DNA from: Pseudomonas putida
Lineage (GTDB): Bacteria > Pseudomonadota > Gammaproteobacteria > Pseudomonadales > Pseudomonadaceae
Length of the DNA: 64,000 nt
NCBI RefSeq assembly: GCF_005080685.1
Contig: NZ_CP039371.1
Span: 930,001 to 994,000 of the forward strand
Reading direction: 5' to 3'
In this document: one piece after another, positions 8,666 to 17,300 of the stretch
How the letters are laid out: every line of letters starts with the position of its first letter
Position numbering within the stretch: position 1 is the stretch's first letter
Made by a program: the position numbers and the translations under genes
Notes under the pieces: generated by a model
Seen by the model: the letters and a program-made list of their open reading frames with translations, nothing else
The model's database searches: none
Told to the model about the DNA's origin: nothing

Positions 8666-9943
8666 TCAATGGGCTCCCTGGTTGGCGGCCTGGACCATGG
8701 CGCGCAGCAGCACGTCGCAGCCATCGGCCAGGTCCTGTGGCGCGGCATTCTCGATTTCGTTGTGGCTGATGCCGCCTTCGCATGGCACGAAGATCATGCC
8801 CGCCGGGCCCAGCTCGGCGAGGAAGATCGCGTCGTGGCCGGCGCCGCTGACGATGTCCATGTGGCTCAGCCCCAGGGCGCGGGCACCCTGGCGCACGGCG
8901 TCGACGCACTGTCCGGCGAAGTACAGCGGCGGGAAGTCGGCCGTTGGCGTCAGTTGGTAGCTCAACCCGTGCTTGGCGCTGGCGGCCTCGATGGCCTCGC
9001 GCACTTCGCCGACCATGGCAGCCAGGTGCTCGGGATCGAGGTGACGCAGGTCGATGGTCATTTGCACCTGGCCGGGGATGACGTTGCGCGAGCCCGGGTG
9101 CAGGGTCAGGCAGCCGACCGTGCCGCAGGCGTGCGGCTGGTGGGCATGGGCCACGCGATTGACCGCCGCGACCACCTCCGCTGCGCCGACCAGCGCATCC
9201 TTGCGCAGGTGCATCGGAGTGGGGCCGGCGTGGGCCTCGACGCCGGTGAGCACCAGGTCGAACCATTTCTGCCCGAGGCAGCCCTGGACCACGCCGATGG
9301 TGGTGCGCTGGTCTTCGAGCACCGGGCCTTGTTCGATATGCGCCTCGAAGTAGGCGCCCACGGCATGCCCGGTCGGTACGCGCGGCCCGGCGTAGCCGAT
9401 GCGCGCCAGTTCCGCGCCCACCGACAGGCCCTGGTCGTCGACCTTGTCCAGGGTTTCCTGCAGGCCGAACTTACCGGCGAACACGCCCGAGCCCATCATG
9501 CAGGGCGGGAAGCGCGAGCCTTCCTCGTTGGTCCAGACCACCACTTCCAGTGGGGCCTCGGTGGTCAGTTGCAGGTCGTTGAGGGTGCGCAGCACTTCGA
9601 GCCCGGCCATGACCCCGTAGCAGCCGTCGAACTTGCCGCCGGTGGGTTGGGTATCGATATGGCTGCCGGTCATCACGGGCGCGAGTGCCGGGTTACGGCC
9701 TGGGCGGCGGGCGAAGATGTTGCCGATGGCGTCGACGCTGACCGTGCAGCCGGCGTCCTCGCACCAGCGCACGAACAGGTCGCGGGCCTGGCGGTCGAGG
9801 TCGGTGAGGGCCAGGCGGCAGACGCCGCCCTTGGCGGTGGCGCCGAGCTGGGCGAGGTCCATCAGCGACTGCCAGAGGCGCTCGCGGCTGACCAGCGGGC
9901 CTTGGCCGAGCAGGTGTTGCGAGGGATCGATGCGGGTGTTCAT
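8666..9943 (-). CDS. Zn-dependent hydrolase of the allantoate/N-carbamoyl-amino-acid amidohydrolase family
   Basis: A 425-residue M20-type amidase of the HyuC/AllC/AtzC-like group. Metal-binding motifs are visible: GSHIDTQPTGGKFDG (His and Asp), WTNEEGSRF (Glu-Glu) and FEAHIEQGP (His). AGGAGA lies 8 nt before the ATG at 9943. It forms a two-gene unit with the amidase and lies 141 nt after livF on the same strand. The substrate cannot be read from the sequence; N-carbamoyl amino acids, ureidopropionate or allantoate are the family's usual ones. Confidence 0.88.
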   Translation of the reverse strand: MNTRIDPSQHLLGQGPLVSRERLWQSLMDLAQLGATAKGGVCRLALTDLDRQARDLFVRWCEDAGCTVSVDAIGNIFARRPGRNPALAPVMTGSHIDTQPTGGKFDGCYGVMAGLEVLRTLNDLQLTTEAPLEVVVWTNEEGSRFPPCMMGSGVFAGKFGLQETLDKVDDQGLSVGAELARIGYAGPRVPTGHAVGAYFEAHIEQGPVLEDQRTTIGVVQGCLGQKWFDLVLTGVEAHAGPTPMHLRKDALVGAAEVVAAVNRVAHAHQPHACGTVGCLTLHPGSRNVIPGQVQMTIDLRHLDPEHLAAMVGEVREAIEAASAKHGLSYQLTPTADFPPLYFAGQCVDAVRQGARALGLSHMDIVSGAGHDAIFLAELGPAGMIFVPCEGGISHNEIENAAPQDLADGCDVLLRAMVQAANQGAH

Positions 9944-9978
9944 GGGGCGTCTCTCCTGTAGCAATGGTTGTGCCTGTG

Positions 9979-10064
9979 CCGGCCTCTTCGCGGGCAAGCC
10001 CGCTCCTACAGGTACAACACAGTTCCTGAGGACAGCGGGGTACCTGTGGGATCGAAGAGGCCGG
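9979..10064. repeat. REP element plus degenerate inverted partner (type A)
   Basis: A full REP at about 9979-10012 (core CGCGGGCAAGCCCGCTCC) and a shortened inverse copy at about 10043-10064 (CCTGTGGGATCGAAGAGGCC). It lies between livF and the carbamoyl hydrolase gene and could lower expression of the two downstream enzymes. Confidence 0.8.
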
Positions 10065-10084
10065 CACAGAAAAGCAGGCCTGGA

Positions 10085-10780
10085 TCAGGCGCTCAGAGCC
10101 AGATACCGGTTCTTGATACTCGGATCCTCACGGAACTGCGCCGCGCTGCCCTGGTAGGCCACGCGTCCCTGTTCCAACACGTAATGCCGGTCGGCGAGGG
10201 CATCGCAGACCATCAGGTTCTGCTCCACCAACAGGATCGACAGCCCCTCGCCCTTGATCCGCCGCAAGATCTTCACCAGCTCATCGACGATCACCGGCGC
10301 CAGGCCCTCGGTCGGCTCGTCGAGGATCAGCAGCTTGGGGTCGTTGAGCAGGGCGCGGGCGATGGCCAGCATCTGCTGCTCGCCCCCCGACAGCGCGAAG
10401 CCGCCGTTGCGCCGCCGCTCCTTGAGCCGCGGGAACATGCCGTACACGTCTTCGAGCTGCCAGCGGCTGTCCTTGCGCACGGCGATCTTGAGGTTCTCCT
10501 CCACGCTCAACTGGCGGAAGATTCCGCGATGCTCCGGCACCAGGGCGATGCCACGCCGGGCGATGTCGAAGATCTCGCGGCCGACCAGCGCCTCGCCGTT
10601 GAAGGTGATCTGCCCCTGGCGCGGGCGGACGATGCCGAGGATGCTGCGCAAGGTGGTGGTCTTGCCGGCGCCGTTGCGCCCGAGCAGGGTCACCAGTTCG
10701 CCCGCGCCAACCTTCAGCGAGACGCCTTCGAGCACATGGCTCTTGTCGTAGTAGGAATGGATCGAATCGACGTCGAGCAT
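10085..10780 (-). CDS. livF: Branched-chain-amino-acid-type ABC transporter, ATP-binding protein LivF
   Basis: A 231-residue cytoplasmic ATPase of the HAAT uptake family. It has Walker A GRNGAGKTT near residue 37, the signature LSGGEQQ near 134, and Walker B LLILDEPTEGL. The start codon overlaps the livG stop (TGATG). It energises the LivHM permease together with LivG. The operon makes an amide, ureide or amino-acid-derived compound the likely cargo rather than leucine itself. Confidence 0.93.
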   Translation of the reverse strand: MLDVDSIHSYYDKSHVLEGVSLKVGAGELVTLLGRNGAGKTTTLRSILGIVRPRQGQITFNGEALVGREIFDIARRGIALVPEHRGIFRQLSVEENLKIAVRKDSRWQLEDVYGMFPRLKERRRNGGFALSGGEQQMLAIARALLNDPKLLILDEPTEGLAPVIVDELVKILRRIKGEGLSILLVEQNLMVCDALADRHYVLEQGRVAYQGSAAQFREDPSIKNRYLALSA

Positions 10781-11532
10781 CAGGCGGCCTCTCCAAGGTA
10801 GGCGGTGCGCACGCGTTCGTCGTTGCGCACCTGGTCCGGGGTACCCTCGACCAGGATCTGGCCGTGGCTCATGACGGTGATGCGCTGGCTGATCGACATG
10901 ACGATGCTCATGTTGTGCTCGATCAGCAGCACGGTATGGTCGCGGCCCAGGTCGCTGATCAGCTCGGTCATCACCGGGATGTCGTCGATGCCCATGCCGG
11001 AGGTGGGCTCGTCGAGCATCAGCAGGGTCGGCTTGGCGCAGATCGACATGCCCACCTCCAGCACCCGCTGCTGGCCGTGCGACAACTCGCCGGCCAGGGT
11101 ATCGGCGCGGTTGCCGAGCTTGAGCCGCTCGAGCACCTGGTCGGCGGTGTCCCAGTGGCTGCGCTTGTGCTCCACGCTGCGCCAGAAGTTCAGCGCGCCC
11201 AGGCCATCGCGGCCCTGGGCGGCCAGGCGCAGGTTCTCGCGCACGCTGAGGTTCTGGAACAGGCTGGTGAGCTGGAACGAGCGCGCCATGCCCAGCGCCA
11301 CCCGGCCGTGGGATGGCTTGCGGACGATGTCCTGGCCGTTGAACAGGATCTTGCCGCCGGTGGCCTGGCGCTCGCCGGTCAGGCAGTGGAACAGGCTGGT
11401 CTTGCCGGCGCCGTTGGGGCCGATGACCGTGTGGATGGTGCCGGCGCGGACCTTGAGGTCGACGCCATCCACCGCACGGAACGGCCCGTAGGCCAGCTCC
11501 AGGTTGTGGGTCTGCAGCAGGTAGTCGCTCAT
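10780..11532 (-). CDS. livG: Branched-chain-amino-acid-type ABC transporter, ATP-binding protein LivG
   Basis: A 250-residue ATPase with Walker A GPNGAGKTS near residue 39, signature LSHGQQR, and Walker B LLMLDEPTSGM. It starts at ATG 11532, which overlaps the livM stop by 1 nt (TGATG), and ends overlapping livF by 1 nt. It pairs with LivF in the transporter. The signature has His in place of the usual Gly (LSHGQ), as is common in the urea-type (Urt) and related HAAT transporters. Confidence 0.93.
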   Translation of the reverse strand: MSDYLLQTHNLELAYGPFRAVDGVDLKVRAGTIHTVIGPNGAGKTSLFHCLTGERQATGGKILFNGQDIVRKPSHGRVALGMARSFQLTSLFQNLSVRENLRLAAQGRDGLGALNFWRSVEHKRSHWDTADQVLERLKLGNRADTLAGELSHGQQRVLEVGMSICAKPTLLMLDEPTSGMGIDDIPVMTELISDLGRDHTVLLIEHNMSIVMSISQRITVMSHGQILVEGTPDQVRNDERVRTAYLGEAA

Positions 11533-12557
11533 CACAGGGTCTCCTTGGTCTTGGCGGCGGCCTTGGCCTCTGCCGAACGCGACGGCAGCAGGCGTTTGCC
11601 CAGGTCGGCCAGGCCGCCCCACAGGCCTCCACGCATGAACACCACCACCAGGATCAGGATCGCCCCCAGCAGCATCAGCCAGCGTGGCCACAGCTCCGAC
11701 AGCACATCGCCCAGCACCACGATGGCGCCGGCACCGAGCAGCGAGCCGAACAACGACCCGGTGCCGCCGACGATGGTCATGATCAGGATGTTTTCGCTCA
11801 TCATCAGGTCGATGTTTGACAGCGGCGCAAAATGCAGCAGCATGGCGTACAGCGCCCCGGCGATACCGGTGATGGCGCCGGACAGCATGAACACCAGGAT
11901 CTTGAAATGGCGCACGTCGTAGCCGATGGCGGCGGCGCGGGTCTCGTTCTCGCGAATGGCCAGCAGCGTGCTACCGAACGGCGAGCGGATCACCCGCAAG
12001 GCGCCGGCGAAGATCAGCAGGAACAGCACCGCCACGAACACGTAGAAATGCCGTGGGTCGGCCAGGTCCACCAGCACATGGCCGGCGACTTCGATGTTCG
12101 GCCGTGGTACGTCGAGCAGGCCGTTGTCGCCGCCGGTCCAACCGCTGAGGGTGTAGGCCAGGAAGTACGCCATCTGGCTGAAGGCCAAGGTCAGCATGAC
12201 GAAGTAGATGCCCTTGCGGCGGATGGCCAGCGCGCCCACCAGCAGCGCCAGGAAGGCGCCGAACAATGCCGCGCCCAACAGCGCCGCGAACATGCCCCAG
12301 TGCAGATGGATCATCAGCAACGCCGCGCCATAGGCCCCTACGCCGAAGAAGATGCCCTGGCCGAACGACAGCAGGCCGGTGTAGCCGAGCAGCAGGTTGC
12401 AGGCCAGCACGGCCAGGGCAAAGATCAGGATCTCGGTGGCCAGGGTGGCCGAAGGCAGCACCAGTGGCAGCGCCACCAGGCTGACGAGCACCAGCAACAG
12501 CAGGGTAGGGCTGCGGCCTTTGCCTACAGGCAATGGGTTTTTCTCGCTCATCGTCAT
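11532..12557 (-). CDS. livM: Branched-chain-amino-acid-type ABC transporter permease LivM
   Basis: An inner-membrane permease of 341 residues, with about nine hydrophobic segments and the conserved EAA-like loop around AIRENETRAAAIGYD. The ATG at 12557 overlaps the livH stop by 4 nt; an ATG at 12551 has a better spaced GGAGA and may be the true start, giving 339 residues. It forms the channel with LivH. Confidence 0.92.
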   Translation of the reverse strand: MTMSEKNPLPVGKGRSPTLLLLVLVSLVALPLVLPSATLATEILIFALAVLACNLLLGYTGLLSFGQGIFFGVGAYGAALLMIHLHWGMFAALLGAALFGAFLALLVGALAIRRKGIYFVMLTLAFSQMAYFLAYTLSGWTGGDNGLLDVPRPNIEVAGHVLVDLADPRHFYVFVAVLFLLIFAGALRVIRSPFGSTLLAIRENETRAAAIGYDVRHFKILVFMLSGAITGIAGALYAMLLHFAPLSNIDLMMSENILIMTIVGGTGSLFGSLLGAGAIVVLGDVLSELWPRWLMLLGAILILVVVFMRGGLWGGLADLGKRLLPSRSAEAKAAAKTKETL

Positions 12558-13414
12558 GCTCTCCCGAACAGGCCATAGGGACGGACCAGGATCACCGCCG
12601 CCATCGCGCCGTAGATCATCAGGCTGGCGCCTTGCGGCCAGAGGCTGGTCATCATGCTTTGCACCACGCCCACCAGCAGGCCACCGACCAGGGCGCCGCC
12701 GAACGAGCCCATGCCGCCGATCACCACCACCACGAAGGCGATGCCGAGGATCTCCGGCCCCACGAACGGCTGGGCACCGCGCAGCGGGGCGAACAACACG
12801 CCCGCGACTCCCGCCAGGCCCACGCCAAGGGCGAAGGTCAGCGAGAACAGGCGGAAGATGTTGGTGCCCAGCAGCGACACGGTTTCGGTGCTTTCACTGC
12901 CAGCGCGCACCAGGGCGCCGAAGCGCGTGCGCTCCAGCAGCAGCCACAGCCCCAGGCCGATCAGCGCGGCGAAGCCGATCAGGAACAGCCGGTAGTAGGG
13001 GTAGATGAAGTCGCCGACGATCAACACCCCGCGCAGCTCGGGCGGCACGGCGATGTTCTTGCCCACCGGGCCCCAGATCAGGATCGAGGCTTCCTGGATG
13101 ATCAACGCGATCCCCAGGGTGACCAGGATCTGGAAGGTGTGCGGCAAGTGGTAGATGCGCTTGATCAACAGCCGCTCGACCGCCCAGGCCAGCGCCGCCA
13201 CCACCAGCGGGGCGATCAGCAAGGCCAGCCAGAAGTTGCCGGTCAGCGCCACGGCGGTGTAGCACAGGTAGGCGCCCAGCAGGAAAAACGCGCCATGGGC
13301 GAAATTGACGAAGTTGAGCAGGCCGAAAATGATCGTCAGGCCAACGGCGATGAGGAAGTAGATCATCCCCAGGCCCAGGCCGTTGAGCAGTTGGAACAGG
13401 TACAAATCGAGCAT
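12554..13414 (-). CDS. livH: Branched-chain-amino-acid-type ABC transporter permease LivH
   Basis: An inner-membrane permease of 286 residues with the family start NGLGLGMIYFLIAVGLTI and the loop GSESTETVSLLGTN. It lies 66 nt downstream of livK and overlaps livM by 4 nt. It is the partner of LivM. Confidence 0.93.
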   Translation of the reverse strand: MLDLYLFQLLNGLGLGMIYFLIAVGLTIIFGLLNFVNFAHGAFFLLGAYLCYTAVALTGNFWLALLIAPLVVAALAWAVERLLIKRIYHLPHTFQILVTLGIALIIQEASILIWGPVGKNIAVPPELRGVLIVGDFIYPYYRLFLIGFAALIGLGLWLLLERTRFGALVRAGSESTETVSLLGTNIFRLFSLTFALGVGLAGVAGVLFAPLRGAQPFVGPEILGIAFVVVVIGGMGSFGGALVGGLLVGVVQSMMTSLWPQGASLMIYGAMAAVILVRPYGLFGRA

Positions 13415-13480
13415 GAGCGTGCCCTCGACAGCGCGCGAGGCGGCTGCCTGTACAGAGTGTTTGTGACTAGCGCCGTGGCG

Positions 13481-14683
13481 TCAGGCCAGGGTGCATCCGG
13501 TGTGGTCGACCTCGACGAACGAGCGGCCCGAACTGATCACTTCGGCCAGGTCGTCCTCGTCGCGCATCTGCCCCTGGGCCTTGCCCAGCAGCAGGTAATA
13601 GTCCTTGAGCACCTGGTGGTCGCCCGGGCGGATCAGCTCTTCGCCGGTCGGCCCCTGGAAGCGCATGCCCTGCAGGGCGGCGGACACCGCGGCGCCGTCC
13701 AGGCTGCCGGCCTTGACGATGGCCTCGAGCATCACCTTGGTGCCGATGTAGTCAGCGGCGAGCGGGTAGTTGGGGTTGATGCCGTAGGCCTTGCGCGTGG
13801 CGGCGACCAGTTGCTTGTTCAGCGGCGTGTCGACCTGGTGCCAGTACTGAGCGCCGAGGTACACGCCTTCGAGCATGTCGCTGCCCAGCTCCTGGAACTG
13901 ATCGAGCCCGGCCGACCACACCATCAGCACTTTCATGCGGTCCTTGATGCCGAAGTTCACCGCTTGGCGCAGGGCGTTGGACGCCTGGCTGCCGAAGTTG
14001 AGCAGCACCACCACGTCGGGCTTGGCGGCGATGGCGTTGGTCAGGTAGCCGGAAAACTCCTGCTCCTGCAGCGAGTGGTAGCTGTTGCCGATGTGCTCGA
14101 CGCCGAACTCGGCGAACACCTTGCGGGCGTTGTCCAGCAGCGCATCGCCGAACACGTATTGCGGGGTGATGGTGTACCAGCGCTTGGCCTGGGGCAGTGT
14201 GCGGATCATCGGCACCAGGGTCTCGCGGATGGCGCCGTAGGTGGGCACTGACCAGCGGAAGGTCGAGGTATTGCAGTCCTTGCCGGTGATTTCGTCGGCA
14301 CCGACGGGCGTCATGAACACGCCGCCGGCCTTGTGGATTTCCTTCGACACCGCCAGGGCCGAGGACGACAGGGTGCAGCCCTGGAAGAACCGCGCGCCAT
14401 CCTGGCCGATGGCCTCCTGCACCTTGCGCACGGCCTTGCCGGCGTTGCCCTCGGTATCGATGACCTTGTACTTGAGCGGGTGCCCGAGCAGCTGTGGGTA
14501 TTCGGCGATGGCCAGGCGCGAGCCCATGTCGGCGTACTTGCCGTAGCTGGCGAACGCGCCAGACATGGACTTGAGCCCGTAGAAGGTCAGCGGTTCGTCG
14601 GCGAATGCCCGGTGCGCCCCCAGCGGGAGGCTACCTAGGGCACCCAGGGCAAGGCCTGCCTTGAGCAGGGTACGTCTTTGCAT
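13481..14683 (-). CDS. livK: Periplasmic substrate-binding protein of the HAAT family (LivK-like), probable Tat substrate
   Basis: A 400-residue solute-binding protein with a type I periplasmic-binding fold. The N-terminus MQRRTLLKAGLALGALG contains the twin arginine motif RRTLLK and a mild hydrophobic stretch ending around AHRAFA, which fits Tat export; a Sec route is also possible. The mature region resembles the amide/urea-binding branch (FmdD/UrtA-like, for example FFQGCTLSSSALAVSKE) more than classical LivK. It is the first transporter gene after the GntR regulator, and decides the substrate of the system, which remains unknown. Confidence 0.88.
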   Translation of the reverse strand: MQRRTLLKAGLALGALGSLPLGAHRAFADEPLTFYGLKSMSGAFASYGKYADMGSRLAIAEYPQLLGHPLKYKVIDTEGNAGKAVRKVQEAIGQDGARFFQGCTLSSSALAVSKEIHKAGGVFMTPVGADEITGKDCNTSTFRWSVPTYGAIRETLVPMIRTLPQAKRWYTITPQYVFGDALLDNARKVFAEFGVEHIGNSYHSLQEQEFSGYLTNAIAAKPDVVVLLNFGSQASNALRQAVNFGIKDRMKVLMVWSAGLDQFQELGSDMLEGVYLGAQYWHQVDTPLNKQLVAATRKAYGINPNYPLAADYIGTKVMLEAIVKAGSLDGAAVSAALQGMRFQGPTGEELIRPGDHQVLKDYYLLLGKAQGQMRDEDDLAEVISSGRSFVEVDHTGCTLA

Positions 14684-14775
14684 GGGTGAACTCCTTGTTT
14701 GTGGTTATTAGGCAGGAGCGGCAATGGCAAAGCGGGTACGGCCGGGCCTGTGTGCAGGCCTCTGTCCAGGCGGTT

Positions 14776-15561
14776 TCAGTGGTTGTGGGCGAACTCCAGG
14801 AGGAAGTTGCGGGCGACCTCGCCTTCGAGCGCGGTCATATGGTGTTCGGCGTCGCACATGTGCTCGTGCATCAGCCGGCGCACGGCGGCTTCGTCACTCG
14901 CTTGCAAGGCGATGAGCAGGTGTTTGTGGTAGTCGATGTTGGCGGCGGCGAATTGCTGGCGCTTGGGCAGGTAGGCCTTTTTCAGCACCACCAGGTCGCG
15001 CAGCAGGTCGTTGAGGAAGGTGGCCATGAAGCGCAGCAGCGGGTTGGGGCAGCGGTCGGCCAGCAGGTTGTGGAACTCCAGCTCCGCCAGGCGCTGCTCG
15101 CGCTGGCCCTGTTCGCTGTCTTCCGGGGCGCTGCAGAAGTCGATGTTGGCTTGCAGCGCGGCGTAGTCCTCGGCGCTGAGCTTGCCCATCACCGACACCG
15201 CTAGCTCCACCTCGATGACCTTGCGCAGCTGGTACACCTGCTCGCCGTCGAGGTGCTGGAAGTGCAGGTAGTTGCGCAAAGCGCGGCTGGCCGGCTCGGT
15301 GCCGACCTCGTTGAGGTAGGCGCCGCCGCTGGGGCCGGTACGGGTGCTGACCAGGCCTTCGACTTCCAGCGCCTTGAGCGCTTCGCGGGCGGTGCCCTTG
15401 GAGCATTCGAAGTGTTCCATCAGCTCGCGCTCGGTGGGCAGGCGGTCGCCTGGGTGCAGGGCCTCGGTGACGATCGAGCGCTTGACCGATTCGACGATCA
15501 CATCGGACAGCTTCTGGCGCTTGCGTTTGGGTTTGGGTTTGAGCATTTCGCTATTTTTCAT
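14776..15561 (-). CDS. GntR-family transcriptional regulator (FadR/FCD subfamily)
   Basis: A 261-residue regulator: winged helix-turn-helix at about residues 20-90 with DRLPTERELMEHFECSKGT, then an FCD ligand-binding domain with the metal-site pattern ELEFHNLLADRC and HMCDAEHHM. The start may be ATG 15561 or ATG 15546 (MLKPK); neither has a strong ribosome binding site. It is the first gene of the minus-strand block leading into livKHMGF and the hydrolases, so it is the likely ligand-responsive repressor of that block. A palindrome overlaps its first start codon. Confidence 0.9.
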   Translation of the reverse strand: MKNSEMLKPKPKRKRQKLSDVIVESVKRSIVTEALHPGDRLPTERELMEHFECSKGTAREALKALEVEGLVSTRTGPSGGAYLNEVGTEPASRALRNYLHFQHLDGEQVYQLRKVIEVELAVSVMGKLSAEDYAALQANIDFCSAPEDSEQGQREQRLAELEFHNLLADRCPNPLLRFMATFLNDLLRDLVVLKKAYLPKRQQFAAANIDYHKHLLIALQASDEAAVRRLMHEHMCDAEHHMTALEGEVARNFLLEFAHNH

Positions 15562-15578
15562 ATTTATGCGGATAAATA
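15561..15578. promoter_or_regulatory. Palindrome TATTTAT-N4-ATAAATA at the GntR gene start
   Basis: A perfect 7-bp inverted repeat with a GCGG spacer overlaps the upstream start codon of the GntR gene. It stands out as AT-rich in GC-rich surroundings. Position and symmetry suggest an autoregulatory operator; binding is inferred. Confidence 0.5.
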
Positions 15579-15672
15579 GGATTTAGCGAAAGTTACCCGG
15601 CTGGGTCAATGCGAGGGGTCGCAAATGATGTGAAAGGGTCGGGGAGGGATAAGTGAGGGTTGGTCTAGCCAC

Positions 15673-15791
15673 TGTGGGAGCGGCTTTGTGTCGCGATGGG
15701 CCGCAACGCGGCCCCAGGATTTCAGCAGCGCTGCATCGATCGCTGGGGCCGCTGCGCGCCCCTATCGCGACACAAGGCCGCTCCCACAGGG
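15673..15791. repeat. Inverted repeat pair, second REP-like family (type B)
   Basis: Two convergent copies built around GGGAGCGGCTTTGTGTCGCG and GGCCGC...GCGGCC, at about 15673-15714 and 15744-15791. The same family recurs at 22571, 25825 and 53844 and differs from the type A REP in having TGTGTCGCGA in place of CTTGCCCGCGA. Confidence 0.8.
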
Positions 15792-15817
15792 ATTGCTCGG
15801 GTTTCCAGGGCTGATAC

Positions 15818-16039
15818 TCAGCCTGGCCCTTGCTCCAGGTGCTTCTGGCTGCAATACCAGTCGTTGCCCAGCTGCAGCGCCCGATCATTGGGCAGGTGCA
15901 CGCCACAGTGGGCGCAGCGCACCATCTTCAACGGCGCGTCGAGCTTGGGCTCGGGGTGCGATTGCTGGCTGATCTTGAACTTGCGCCACAGCCATACCGC
16001 GGCGGCGATCAGGGCGATCCAGAAAAGTAGGCGAACCAT
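15818..16039 (-). CDS. PP0621-family small protein with N-terminal membrane anchor and zinc-ribbon-like motif
   Basis: A 73-residue conserved Pseudomonas protein. Residues 3-19 form one membrane helix (LLFWIALIAAAVWLW). The C-terminal half has four potential metal ligands in RCAHCGVHLP and WYCSQKH, resembling a small treble-clef or zinc ribbon. The function is unknown. It lies downstream of bamD in the same orientation's opposite flank, separated by a terminator, so it is probably its own transcript. Confidence 0.8.
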   Translation of the reverse strand: MVRLLFWIALIAAAVWLWRKFKISQQSHPEPKLDAPLKMVRCAHCGVHLPNDRALQLGNDWYCSQKHLEQGPG

Positions 16040-16088
16040 GGTGTCCAGCTTGTCGAAATGGGAAGCCGACAGTCTAGGACGCGGCCAA

Positions 16089-16120
16089 TAAAAAAGGGAG
16101 GCCTCGGGCCTCCCTTTCTT
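16089..16120 (-). terminator. Intrinsic terminator of bamD
   Basis: A GGGAGGCC...GGCCTCCC hairpin at 16096-16114, with six T residues following on the minus strand. It lies about 15 nt after the bamD stop. On the plus strand it also has a short T-run, so it may act in both directions. Confidence 0.85.
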
Positions 16121-16133
16121 GTTGCAGCTGAAA

Positions 16134-17153
16134 TCAGTCGAACAGACCGAAGGTCATGTAGCTGAACCAGGAGCGGTCCTTCTCGGCGACTTTCGGGCCT
16201 TCCGGCAGGATCGGGTTGCCGTCCTCGTCCAGCGGCAACAGCTCGGTCGGCATTTCGTCGCGGGCGTCCTGGAACTGCTTGACCACATCCTGGTTGGCAC
16301 GGGTTTCACCCGGCGGCAGCGGCGTGCTGGTCTCGATCAGGCCCAGGGTGGCCTTGGACAGCCAGCCACGGCCATCGGATTCGGTCTGCTTGGGCTGGAA
16401 CTCGCCGCCGGCCAGGCTCGGGTGGTCCGGGTAGTTGAGCTTCAGGGTTTCCAGGCTGGTGGCGGCCAGTTCGTCCAGGTGCATCTTCTGGTACGACTCG
16501 ACCATGATCGCCAGGCCATCACCGACCGACGGGGTTTCCTGGAAGTTTTCCACCACGTAGCGGCCACGGTTGGCGGCGGCGACGTAGGCCTGACGGCTCA
16601 GGTAGTAGTCGGCCACGTGGATTTCGTAGGAAGCCAGCAGGTTGCGCAGGTAGATCATGCGCTGCTTGGCGTCCGGCGCGTAGCGGCTGTTGGGGAAGCG
16701 GCTGGTGAGCTGGGCGAACTCGTTGTACGAGTCGCGGGCGGCACCCGGGTCACGCTTGGTCATGTCCAGCGGCAGGAAGCGCGCCAGCAGGCCACGGTCC
16801 TGGTCGAACGAGGTCAGGCCCTTGAGGTAGTAGGCGTAGTCGACGTTCGGGTGCTGCGGGTGCAGGCGGATGAAGCGCTCGGCAGCCGACTTGGCGGCCT
16901 CGGGCTCGGAGTTCTTGTAGTTGGCGTAGATCAGCTCGAGCTGCGCCTGGTCGGCGTAGCGGCCGAACGGATAGCGCGACTCCAGGGCCTTGAGCTTGTT
17001 CACGGCGCTGGTGTAGCTGGAGTTGTCCAGGTCAGCCTGAGCCTGCTGGTACAGCTCGGCTTCGCTGAGGTTCTCGTCGATGACTTCCTTGTTGGAGGAA
17101 CAGGCCGCGGTGAGCCCGAGGATGGCGATCAGCAGCAGGTGTTTCACTTGCAT
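16134..17153 (-). CDS. bamD: Outer membrane protein assembly factor BamD
   Basis: A lipoprotein of the BAM complex that inserts beta-barrel proteins into the outer membrane. The 339-residue precursor has a lipoprotein signal with lipobox LTAAC, giving lipidated C18, then TPR-like repeats with the conserved [15 protein letters not shown] and [11 protein letters not shown]. It is longer at the C-terminus than the ~245-residue E. coli protein, as is usual in Pseudomonas. It is divergent from rluD; 147 nt separate the start codons. Confidence 0.96.
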   Translation of the reverse strand: MQVKHLLLIAILGLTAACSSNKEVIDENLSEAELYQQAQADLDNSSYTSAVNKLKALESRYPFGRYADQAQLELIYANYKNSEPEAAKSAAERFIRLHPQHPNVDYAYYLKGLTSFDQDRGLLARFLPLDMTKRDPGAARDSYNEFAQLTSRFPNSRYAPDAKQRMIYLRNLLASYEIHVADYYLSRQAYVAAANRGRYVVENFQETPSVGDGLAIMVESYQKMHLDELAATSLETLKLNYPDHPSLAGGEFQPKQTESDGRGWLSKATLGLIETSTPLPPGETRANQDVVKQFQDARDEMPTELLPLDEDGNPILPEGPKVAEKDRSWFSYMTFGLFD

Positions 17154-17203
17154 AGCGGCTTGCGTCCCTTTGACGGCCGCTGTCTTGGGCGGTGCCGTCC
17201 TGT

Positions 17204-17209
17204 TATGAT
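17204..17209 (+). promoter_or_regulatory. Probable -10 element of rluD
   Basis: TATGAT lies 92 nt before the rluD start in the bamD-rluD divergent region. No good -35 is visible at 16-18 nt (only GTCTTG), so this is a weak assignment. A CCCCGG...CCCGGGG hairpin follows in the leader. Confidence 0.35.
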
Positions 17210-17300
17210 GACCACCCCGGCCGAGCCCGGGGCAAAAGAAGCCGTATTTAACCACAAGCGCGCAGCCGAAACCAAAGGCTGTGCGCCCGCCGAATCGAGC

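Noticed and set aside
8633..9961. 442-residue plus-strand frame
   Set aside because: Shadow of the carbamoyl hydrolase gene; Ala/Gly/His/Gln-rich sequence without motifs.
12533..14251. 572-residue plus-strand frame
   Set aside because: Shadow of livH and livK on the other strand; no domain, no ribosome binding site.
16119..17300. Long plus-strand open frame continuous with rluD
   Set aside because: It is antisense to bamD, has no family resemblance, and exists because of high GC codon bias. rluD starts at 17301.
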